NCBI GenBank assembly: GCA_020747015.1
Contig: JAGTJM010000028.1
Span: 372,001-436,000 of the forward strand
Origin: Pyrenochaeta sp. MPI-SDFR-AT-0127
Taxonomy: Eukaryota; Ascomycota; Dothideomycetes; Pleosporales; Cucurbitariaceae
DNA: 64,000 bases
Direction: 5' to 3'
Shown piece after piece: positions 23,213-33,400 of this stretch; the first letter of the stretch is position 1; each line of letters opens with the position of its first letter. Under the pieces are notes generated by a model that worked only from the letters and a program-made list of their open reading frames with translations, was not told where the DNA came from and made no database searches. Made by a program: the position numbers and the translations under genes.

Positions 23213-24265
23213 GATAGCTTTGAATTTTTGGTGCGCAGATCGAAATGTCCGAGTGTTGAGTAGGGTTTCGACGCCGGGTATCGTGCAAGTTGGACGAACA
23301 GCGAGTGACAGAGAGTTTGAACGTTTCAAGCAAGGTATTTTCTCAAAGATAATCGAAGTGGCACTATGTTGTCTTTCAAATAGATCAAGAACAAATATCC
23401 TCGGCCCGGGAAATGATCACTGCTGGATTACTTCTGGCCATTTGCTGCACTTCAAGTAAGCCATGGCCAAGACTTTTCAGTCATGGCGAGGGCACGATAT
23501 TCGGGAGCATCTTTCCCGGAGTCAATCACCTGGGTTCTCCGGGAGTAACTCCCCCGTGAGGGAATAGCTTTGGGAGTTTGAGGATGATGATCATCTTCAC
23601 ATCAATGTTCGGCCTCATTGCCAGTGGTCTGGACACTTGTAGAACGGAACAGATCGATGCCGAAAACAAGACAGCCCAGCTTGGGCGTGCCTATGAAGGC
23701 GGCAAGTTCCATTGTTCAGTAGTGTTGCGCCTAAAACTGAGGTGTGCTATTAAGGGGTTTAGATGAGTGCTAGCATAGGCTAGCTATATTTTGCCAGATG
23801 AGGATGAAGGACAAGCGTGTTAGAGAGCGCCTCATACTTCAATTATTGATATGTTCCAGCCATCGCCAAGAAGATAGGAATTCCATGATAACTTCTTTGG
23901 TTCAAAGCAGAGAGCTTTGAGGCTGTGTAGTTGCCACGCCTGGCCGTTAAGGAAGGAGTCGCAATCATTTCACCCTGACCCCGGGCAAACAAACAATAAT
24001 CTAATCATCTGTTCTTTTCATTACCACCATTTTACACACAAACCGTGGACTTCGCCTTCCGGAAGCTTGAGATTCCACCTAAGCACACAGCCCAAAACTA
24101 TAGAATGTGCACCAACGTGGGTTGGATCTGAACACCGCCCAACGCCTTAAAGCTTGTTATTATTACCAAACGATGCAGATTTGCTGCTCCCCTTGTACTA
24201 GACTCACGTTGATCTAGTACCCGACGTCATGATAAGCTTAGCCGTTAGCGTTTGTATTTGGGGGC

Positions 24266-24287
24266 TCCGGATGTTCTCGCATCCGGA
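24266..24287. repeat. Inverted repeat, 8-bp arms, 6-nt loop
   Basis: TCCGGATG and CATCCGGA flank TTCTCG. The arms contain inverted CGG triplets, so this may be a binding site for a dimeric Zn2Cys6 regulator of the ferritin-like gene, whose ATG is about 465 bp downstream. Perfect symmetry is seen; the role is inference. Confidence 0.6.
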
Positions 24288-24646
24288 ACACACAAGATGG
24301 TCCCCGTCGCGTGGTCGGTCACATTCAAATGGCCTAGCGTATGAGGAACACCAACATTCCTTCCTAGTAGAGCGATGGGCTATTACAAATTCCCTGATTT
24401 GGACTGACAATAACCGATTCTGGACAGGAATAGTGTCTGCCAGTCATTACCGTCCCGTCTTTTTCATGTCATGACGGCTGCAAACTACTTGTAACGCGCC
24501 GGATGGAAAACTCTCCGCGCTTTGGAGCCTGTGATGAGTTCTCACGTCTCAATGGTAGGAAGCAGATTGTTGCGTGGATGAATGGAGTAAGATGACGAGC
24601 TGCGTGATGGAAGAGGGGAAGTGTTCTAGGGGCCTTGGAGGTGCTG

Positions 24647-24653
24647 TATAAAA
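24647..24653 (+). promoter_or_regulatory. TATA box of the ferritin-like gene
   Basis: TATAAAA lies 99 bp before the ATG at 24752, a normal distance for a highly expressed fungal gene. Confidence 0.6.
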
Positions 24654-24751
24654 TTGAGGCGCTTCGTCGTCTCAAACATTATCTTTCTCCCAGCCCTTTC
24701 TACACCATCCCTCATCGCTAGATTCAATATTGCAAAGCCTCCAGCACCATA

Positions 24752-25732
24752 ATGAAGTCTACAATATTCTCTGTAGCTGCCCTTGCGGCCATGAGCTCTG
24801 CCGCACCTACTACCAAGCGTAGTACTGGCCCTTCAGATGGTATGTCATCTATATACTCTATTTTAAGTGGAATCAATTCATCTACGCCTAAAAGCCTTAC
24901 TGCAGTATTTTTTTAACACACCGCAGGTGATATTCTCAACTACGCTCTCACTCTCGAGCACCTCGAGAACACATTCTATCGTGAGGCACTCCAGAAGTTC
25001 TCCGTCGAAGACTTCAAGCAGGCTGGCTTTGACGAAGACTCGTACTCCAAGATCAAGACGATTGCTGGGGATGAAGCGACACATGTGTCGTTCCTTGATG
25101 GCGCCCTAAAGGCCGCAGGCGTTACACCCGTCGCGGAGTGCAAGTACAACTTCGGTTATACGGATGTAGCTGGATTCCTCGCTACAGCAAGTGTACTCGA
25201 GGGTGTTGGTGTGTCTGCTTACCTCGGGGCCGCGGCAGACATCATGAGCAAGACGTACTTGACGGCTGCCGGCTCCATCCTCACAGTGGAAGCCCGCCAT
25301 TCTGCCTATATCCGCGACACGATCGATCAAGAACCATTCCCTCAGCCGTTCGATGACCCTCTCTCCTACAACGCGGTCTACACGCTTGCTGCGCAATTCA
25401 TCACCTCGTGCCCATCCTCCAATCCTCCCCTGCCCGTCAAGGCGTTCCCTACTCTTACTGCTTCTTCCAAGGATGCAGCCATCAAGACTGGTTCCACGGT
25501 TACTCTTTCGACTAAGGGCTACAAGATTGACGGCCAGGTCTACGCTGCTTTCATCACCGTTACTGGGCCCGTCTTCGTCGATGCCAAGCCAGTGGACGGT
25601 GGTTATGAGGTCGTTGTCCCCAAGGGCAAGGCAGGACAGAGCTACATTGTGCTCACGAGCTGCAACACTGGTGCCACTGACGATACCATTGTTGCTGGCC
25701 CTGCTGTTGTTGAGATTTCAGGGACTGCATGA
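24752..25732 (+). CDS. Secreted ferritin-like (Rds1-type) protein
   Basis: 297 aa in exons 24752-24839 and 24927-25732, with an 87-nt intron (GTATGT to CGCAG). A signal peptide (about residues 1-18) is followed by a short propeptide ending in Lys-Arg (PTTKR), a likely Kex2 site. The next about 150 residues form a ferritin-like four-helix region with paired metal-ligand motifs: EHLENTFYREAL, then ExxH in DEATHVSFL and ExxH in VEARHSAYIRD. The C-terminal about 100 residues look like a beta-rich domain with two Cys (SCPSS, SCNTG). Relatives are the Rds1/stress-response proteins of fungi, which are secreted or wall-bound and induced by stress or stationary phase. Metal binding is plausible but unproven. 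Confidence 0.85.
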
Positions 25733-27206
25733 TTGTTAGCATTGAGGCAAGACAAAAAGAGAATCTGATATTAAACAAGAGTCTATGGACGCAGCAATGT
25801 GTGCGCCTGTACATACTATCTATGTAATGCATAATTTATTGTTGTGATACGTTCGGAGAATCATTCTGGTCACGTGCCTACACTCTGCATGCATGGACCT
25901 GGCGAGGACTAAAAGCCATCCTTGGCGCCATGCCTGGATTCACGTGATTTGTATTTGCTTTCTCCCAACTAGAAAATCAAGGGTCGAGACGTTTTGATGA
26001 AAGAGGTAAGCTGGCTATAGGACCGCTCGGCGCGGTACGGGCAATCGCGCAGACATATGCAGGGCAACGAGGATGGGTGGAGCGGCGGCGCTCGATGTCT
26101 TTCAAACGCGGGTGGCGTTGATCTGTGGTGTCGTGTTTCACCACTGGCGGGCACAGAAGCAACAAGGCAGTTGATGTTGCGCAGCAGCTGCAACAATGAG
26201 CTGAAACTGGCCAAAGGGAGAGAGACCGAAGTAGAAGCATGAGGCGAACGCTAGGCCAGGGGCGCATTGGTCATGGCGTGGGAAAATGCGAGGCCTGTCG
26301 TTCAGCTATTCGTGGCGAGGCCGTATACGGAAATGGCAGCGTAGTGGCGGATGACGGACGGCTCCAGGAATAGATTGAAGAGAGCAGGCAGACGGACAGA
26401 TGGAGAGGCAGATGGAGAGGCAGCTGGGGAGACTGCGATATCTGGAGAGCAAGCTATGGAGCAGCATTGTGACGGCTGGCCATGACAAGGTAACGGGCTG
26501 TCGTGGATGAATACTGGGCCTCTGAGCAGTGGGCCCTTGCATGCTAGATTTGCCAAGCCCCAGGTGCCGTTTTTGGTCCCATGGCAGGAACGCCTCCGCC
26601 CGTGTTTGGGTTTCGTTCGAGGGCAGGCGCGGCCGACATTTGTCCACAGCGGCATTGTGTACCGTGTCCCCAGCAATCCGCTTGCCTTCGCTGTGTGCAG
26701 AGCGTTCCAACACCTGCTGCATCCCCACAATATAGTAATCAACAGAAGCGCGACGCGCCTGGCCGCCATCATCTTGGACCAAAAAAGCCTGCGCGGCCTT
26801 GTTGTTGAGAGGCTGGCGAGGTTGGCACATCGATTAGCGGACGTCATCCGGTTCCTTGGTCAACCCGGCCGCAGTCGAGCGTCCTGTCACACCAAGCCGT
26901 ATTATCCGACGCCCTGTAAACCTCTCTCCCCTTCACTGACTGTAGGAGCCCACTGCGCCCTTTGCACACGCTGCGCACTTGCCCAGCCCAGCCGTCCTGC
27001 ATCTTTGCTGGGGAACAAAGACGTCGTCCCATCGCTTTCCGCAAACACTCTGGACCCTCTCCCGCCCCCCAGCAAAACTTGGCCGCTTGATCCCCTCCCC
27101 AGCGCGGCGCGCCGCCGTTAGACTCCAGCGCCGCCTGCCTCTCGAGTCTTCCTCTCCACCCGCAGCCTGCCGTGTGAGCGAGCGCACACATATCGAGCCG
27201 CCTGCC
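25733..27206. other. Intergenic region, 1.5 kb
   Basis: 3' flank of the ferritin-like gene and a long upstream region of the GH17 glucanase. Two CACGTG hexamers lie near 25872 and 25942. GC-rich frames near 26302-27200 have no recognisable domain and probably cover the 5' leader of the glucanase. Confidence 0.45.
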
Positions 27207-29268
27207 ATGGCATATCAACCACCATACCAGGGCCGCTGGGAGCAGCACGGCGACTCCTTCCCCAGCGAGGCCTCAGACGACGACTCGACGCCGCCGCCGC
27301 CGCCGCCGGCACATCGCCATCCCGTTGGCATGCACTCGGACAGCCAATACCACCAAATGCAGACCCAGCGCCAGCACCAGGACCCAAACAACTACTCAGA
27401 CCTGTCCACTCCCGGCGTCACACCCAACTCAGACAACCGGAGCGAGCACTCGACTGGCCGTGGCCTCAATGGCATTCCTGCACCAGGACGGCCCATGGGC
27501 GTACCCGAACAGAGCCCATACGCGACCCCCTTCAATGATCAGTATGCTTACGAGTCGCCCATGCAGCCCCGCGCCATGTACTCGCAGCGCTCCTACGGCT
27601 CAAACGCACCAGGCGCGGGCCCGTCTGCCGGAATGTACTCGAGTAGCAGCTCGATGCACAGCATGTCCTCGCCTGCTCCTCCACAAGGCGTGCCCTACTC
27701 CGATTCGCCCTACAATCGCTACTCGTCGTCTGCCCAAAATCTTGCGCCCCAGATGGGCCAAATCAATCCCAACGAGCTCGCCGATGATGACGACTGGGGT
27801 ATGGGCCCAAATTCTCCACAGAACAAGCGACGCTCCTTCGTACCCTTTGGGCATGGAGGCTCACGAGACGGCAGCCGCAATGGCTCACCCGGGTCGTCCA
27901 TAAACGGCGCAGGCGGGGCTGCGGCTGCAGCTGCAGCTGCTGGTACCGCTGCCTATGCTGCCACACGAGATGGCAACGGCAAGTACAATGCTGTGCCTAC
28001 CGTAAACGGAAGCCAAGAACTCATCCAAGAAAAGGCGGATTGGAAGGCCAAGGACGATGTCCGGAAAAGGAAGAAGAGAATGTGGATAGCCGTCGCAGTC
28101 ATTGCCATTATTCTGCTCGGTGCAATTCTGGGTGGTGTGCTAGGCGCCATGCTTAACAGGGGAGGTGGACATGACGGGCAGCACGGATCTACCGCATCTG
28201 CCGATGATGTTACCGCAGACAACAAAGACGATCTGGGAAAGAACTCGGCGGAGATCAAGGCACTGATGAGCAACCCCAATCTTCACAAGGTGTTTCCCGG
28301 CATGGACTATACCCCGTTGAACTCACAGTTCCCAGACTGCCTTACCGTTGGGCCTTCCCAGAACAACATTACACGAGACATGGCTGTCATGTCACAGCTG
28401 ACCAATGCCGTGAGGCTCTACGGCACGGACTGCAACCAGACTGAAATGCTTATTCACGCCATTGACCGGTTGGAGATCAAGGATACGATGAAATTGTGGC
28501 TTGGAGTCTGGCTGGACAGCAACGACACGACAACGGAACGACAGATTGCCCAGACGTGGAAAATCCTCGACGATTACGGCTGCGACTATTTCAAGGGTAT
28601 CATCATTGGTAACGAGGTGCTCTATCGAAAAGATCTGACCGCTACAGAGCTGCTTGGTCACATCACCGACTTCCGGCAGAACATTACTGACCACAAGTGT
28701 AAACTGCCTGTGGCGATGGCAGATCTTGGTGACAACTGGACTGCTGATATGGCTACCAAGGTGGACTATGTTATGTCCAACGTCCACCCTTTCTTTGCTG
28801 GTGTCGACGTTAGCATCGCTGCTGGCTGGACTTGGAACTTTTGGCAAGATCACGACGTAGTTCTAACTGCAGGCAACACCAAAATCAAGCAGGTTGTGGC
28901 TGAGGTTGGTTGGCCATCAGGGGGAGGCAAGAACTGCGGTTCGTCACCAACATGCACAAGCAGCACCCCTGGGTCTGTAGCGGGCGTCGACGAATTAAAC
29001 CAGTTCATGGAGGACTGGATATGTCCCAGCATGAAGAACGGAACAGAATACTTTTGGTAAGCCACATTAACTTTTCCATGACCACATAGTTACATTATTC
29101 TGACTTTGTATCAGGTTCTCGGCATTCGATGAGCCATGGAAAATTCGATACAATGAGAAGGGTAAGGAATGGGAAGACAAATGGGGTCTTATGGACGTCA
29201 ATCGAAAACTCAAGCCTGGCGTCAAGATCCCGGATTGCGGTGGTCAAGCATTACCCTCTTTTGACTAA
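27207..29268 (+). CDS. btgC: GH17 endo-1,3-beta-glucanase, type II membrane protein (BtgC-like)
   Basis: 667 aa in exons 27207-29056 and 29115-29268 (58-nt intron). The start is the ATG of MAYQPPYQGRW, although the frame stays open upstream. About 290 N-terminal cytosolic residues are Pro/Ser/Gln-rich, with a Pro run and an Ala run. A basic RKRKKR stop signal and one membrane helix (about 293-316) come next, then the glucanase domain. The GH17 acid is probably the Glu of IIIGNEV (about 469) and the nucleophile the Glu of VAEVGWPSGG (about 565). Exon 2 gives FSAFDEPWK and the C-terminal Cys. It matches Aspergillus BtgC, which cleaves or remodels wall beta-1,3-glucan at the cell surface. Confidence 0.9.
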
Positions 29269-30451
29269 GCGAGCATACATCCATCCCATCATCACGAGTT
29301 TTGCATGACGACACGGCGTTGACGGCGTTTCATTTCTGGACATACTGGCAGTGATTCTTGGACCACATATTGATCTCTTCAAGCCTTGTATTTAAAGCAC
29401 ATGTGCATGGATTTCCTCCTTTGGCGCCTGCGACAATCCGCGTTGATTGTTTGCGCCCTGTTTGATATGATATGGGGATATACGAAGATTATGGGCTGTG
29501 TATATGTTAAAGGCTGGATCTGGCCTGCGCTTCTTTCTTGATTGGAGCTATGGGATGTTAGGCATTGAGATGCAGGATGAACTGCACTGGGGTATTATTA
29601 CTATTCAGCATTGTAGATAGACCGCTCAGCATGGCACTAATATGAATGCAACCCATGTACACTTTCACCATATTTCTGCTTTCTACGTGTTTCAACCTAC
29701 CAGCGTAAACCAGATCGGTCATCGTGCTTGCCTGCTCGTCCGTCTCTTTATTTATTTTCTCTTACCATCCAGGGGGTGAGCAACATGTCGCACCCGACTT
29801 GATATTACTGTATCGATGAAGATGAAGCATCTAAAGCAGGATGTACTTATTGCAATTAAGAGTATGACCGGTACTAACAGTGCTATCAGCTAATCACACG
29901 CTGAGGTCTTGGAGAGGGGCGAGTGAACATCTCAATCTCTCATACTTTGTTTACGGCGAGGTAGAGTTCGAGGTATTTCTTCTTCTTTTTTTTGGCAAAT
30001 TAGCCCATTAGGAATGGTCCTACTGTGGGTGACCCTGATGCTGAGGGACCCTGGTAGCGTTTCAGAGGAGATGACATGTCTTTGGCACATCGATTTTGGC
30101 CTTCCTACGCATCCGAGCAACTGTACGTATTCGTGTAAACTCCTTCAGCATTTACCAAACTTTGATGAAATAGTACCATTGAAATAAGCCGACTCAAGCC
30201 ACAACATTGTGCTTATCCTAAAGTCAACATATGGCGTCATCCGAGCATGAGTACTTTAGGATGAGGACAATGGTGTGCAAAGCAGTCTAACGTCGGTCGT
30301 ATACATGTGACCTGAGTTCCATTCACCAAAGTCTAATACAATAGGAGATAACACCTAAAATAAAAGCGCCAGGAAATTTCCAGAATATATGAGACAGAGG
30401 AAAGGTAAACCAAAATTCATAGAGTCTCTCTCTCTCTCTCTCTCTCTCCTT
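29269..30451. other. Convergent intergenic region, 1.2 kb, with (TC)n
   Basis: 3' flanks of the glucanase and the NRPS. Apart from the microsatellite at its right end, nothing codes. It marks the left edge of the proposed metabolite cluster. Confidence 0.5.
30425..30449. repeat. (TC)n microsatellite at the NRPS stop
   Basis: About 12 TC units. On the NRPS strand this is a (GA)n run beginning a few bases after the TGA stop, that is, in the 3' UTR. Confidence 0.85.
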
Positions 30452-33400
30452 TCACATCTCCCCAGCCCGGAAATTTGCGAATGGCTTGCCGAAATAGCTC
30501 TCCGTCGCAATAGTCACCGTCTTCTCACCCACACTAACATTTCTCAGTTTCCTCTTGATTTCCGTGTAGCTCTTTCCAGCAACGATGCTCTCTAATGCCT
30601 CCTCCAACAATCTCCAGATCCGATGGATCTCCGAATCAGAGATGAGAGTATTATCATACTCCAAACGCAGGAGCACGACATCCTCAGATACGGCACAAAA
30701 CTCCACCAAAAGAGTGAACTTTGAACCCTTGGTATACGTAACAAGTGATTCCATGCCGTCAATAGGCAGCTTGGGCGCGGTACGGTCATCGTGGAATGTG
30801 ACCATTACATCCGTCAGAGCCTGGTTTGGAAATACGGCCTCAGACTTGCCCACAGCTTCGAGGATTTGGTTCCAAGGGATCGCGTTTGCAATCGCGGATT
30901 GGCTAGCTGATTGAACAGTGGAAAGAAAAGAGTCTTTCCCATCATTGTGTTGGATGCGAATCGGAATAGGTTCAAGGAAAAGGCCAACAGTCTCGACATC
31001 ATCAGCGCCACGGTTGAAATATGGACCACCCAAGACCATGTCAGTGGTGTCGCTTTCAGTTTGAAGGGCCAATGCGACGGCGCCCAGCGCCAGCTGGTGA
31101 AGCGTAACCTTGTTCTGAATAGAGTATTGGAGAAGCCGCTTCGCCATTGGCTTCGGAAGCTGAGTCAAGCGTGTGACCCCATCGTATGCACTGCGTTTGG
31201 GGAGCTGCGAAATGAAATGCTGGCTAGCATCACTGTCCTTGAGGTACTCTTGCCACCACTGCTTCTGTGCATTCGTAGCTGGGCTACTCCATTGAACTGT
31301 GTCGGCGTACTTCTGATGCACTCTAGAGAGGGGCTCTTCATTATACAATTGCATTACTTCCTTTAGAATAACTTGGAGGGTCGTCAAGTCAGCGATGATG
31401 TGGCTCATGGAAGCCAACATTGTCGAGTCGCTGATGAAGACACGAATGGGGTTCTGGCGGTCAAGATGGAAGGGCCGATTGACTTCTCTCCAGAGATCGA
31501 AGTTGGCATCATCGAGCCTGACGACTTGTGGACAGTACCTGGAGAGCAGCCTCGAGACGCCATGGGGGCGCTTCTCATCTGAATGATAACGGCTACGAAA
31601 GATCATATGACGGGCCAAGACAGCATTCCAGGACGCCGTAAGATGATCGACATCAATTTTCGCTGGATCGATAGTAGCAGCGAATGTTACATTGAAGGCG
31701 GAGGTACCGCGCTTGATCTCATACTTCTGCACCCAATCGGCCTCGATAGGGGCCACATTGTTCAGTCCAAGCGGGACAAGGCTTGAGTCAGTGCTCGATC
31801 TGGAGGAGCCTTTGATATCGTCCACAATCTTAGCCATATCTGAAAGGGTGCTTGCCCCGATGATCTTGGCCATGGGAATATTCTGCTTGTACAAGTTTGA
31901 CAATTTGCTCGCAAGGCGCAATTGCAAAACAGAATGACCACCAAGTTCGGCAAAATTAGAGTCTCCGGTGATCCTATCCGTCTCTGGTAGTGCGAGGAGG
32001 TCTCTCCAGACCTGTGCAACCTGACTCTCTGTGACTGAAAGCTTGGAAGTTGTAGCTACCGGGGCAGTAGTAGTACACACTTCAGCAATCTTCTTGTAGT
32101 CGATTTTGCCTGCGGGTGTAAAGGGAAATTTCTCCACGGCACGAATGATTCTCGGTACTATGCATGTCAGTTGACTACGCTTACGGCCACGGAAGAAATA
32201 CACACCTGCGTGGACTGGGACCGTTTTCATTACCCTCGCCCTTACGTCAGACATATCGAGTGTCTCTGGCTGAATCATAGCCACCAGATAGTCATCTTTC
32301 TGGCAGATAGCAACTGCGGTACACTCGGGAATGCCTTGAGCAACACGCATCTCGATATCGTTGAGATCAGTCCGGTAGCCGCGAAGTTTGATCTGGCGAT
32401 CGTTTCTCCCGAGACATTCGACCTCTCCATCGTGATTGAAGTATCCACGGTCGCCAGTGCGATACATCATCTCACCTGGACGCTTCTCAATGGTGTCAGG
32501 CAAGAATTTCTCAGCTGTCAATTCTGGCCGGCCAACGTAACCACGAGCAACCTGTACGCCAGCACAGTAGATCTCACCAATCACGCCTGGTGGAACAAGC
32601 TGCTGGTTCCTGTCAAGGATATAGATACGGGTAGTCGGGTTTGGCGGACCGATAGTAACCTTACGGCCAGGACTCAGTTTCTGGATGGTAGCGCCACACG
32701 TTGCTTCGGTGGGCCCATACATGTTGTACATATTCACATGCTTGGACCAGAGGTCATTGACATATTGTGGTACTGGCTCGCCTACAACGTAGAGTGTCTT
32801 TAAATTGGGGAAATCGCGGGGCTCCAGGATTTTCGCAACAGACGGGGTGAGAAGTGAGGCGTTTGATTTCCTGATGTGCGCAAATGGGTCGATCCCATCA
32901 GTCAGCACAAGCGTTGCACCGTATGACAGCGCGGAGAAGATCTCATGGATGCTACCGTCAAAGGCTGGGGACATGACTTGAGCAATGCGCACTCCAGGAG
33001 CCGCAAAAAACCGGACCTCAGGATCCTTTTGAAAGGCAACGAGGCCAGCGTGGTGGCACATGCAACCTTTTGGCTTTCCAGTAGATCCAGAAGTAAAACA
33101 CAAGTACGCATTATCCTCCACGCGGGGGCTCGTACGATGCGGTAGACCCTGAGAATCAGATGAAGAGTGTCTCAAGACCAGTTCCTCCACGGAGAGTACC
33201 AAATCGCACGAGTCGGGTTTGATGTGCTTTTGTGAGTCTGCTGGGGTCAAGAACAGGCTTGCGCCGGCCGTCTGGAAGTTCATGTCGCGGATGTGAGCTG
33301 GAAGCGCAGCATCTTGTGCCGAGTAAACTGCTCCAACTTTCCAGATACCGTAGATAGCAATGATCCAGTTAATCGAGCGGTCGGCATGAACACACACGAC

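Larger units (their letters stand above)
23213..24751. other. Divergent intergenic region, 1.5 kb
   Basis: Upstream region of the GPI-anchored gene (minus) and the ferritin-like gene (plus). It holds two inverted repeats, at about 23515-23543 (CCCGGAG / CTCCGGG) and 24266-24287 (TCCGGATG / CATCCGGA), and a TATA box at 24647. No coding frame was accepted. Confidence 0.5.

Noticed and set aside
26302..27200. GC-rich frames on both strands before the GH17 gene
   Set aside because: They overlap one another and look like leader sequence. The glucanase start fits MAYQPPYQG at 27207.
18681..29268. Including the epoxide hydrolase, TmpA-like, ferritin-like and GH17 genes in the metabolite cluster
   Set aside because: I found no CGGATCCG or CGGAGCCG near them, and they are separated from the NRPS by a convergent spacer. 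The epoxide hydrolase could still act on cluster products, but nothing shows it.
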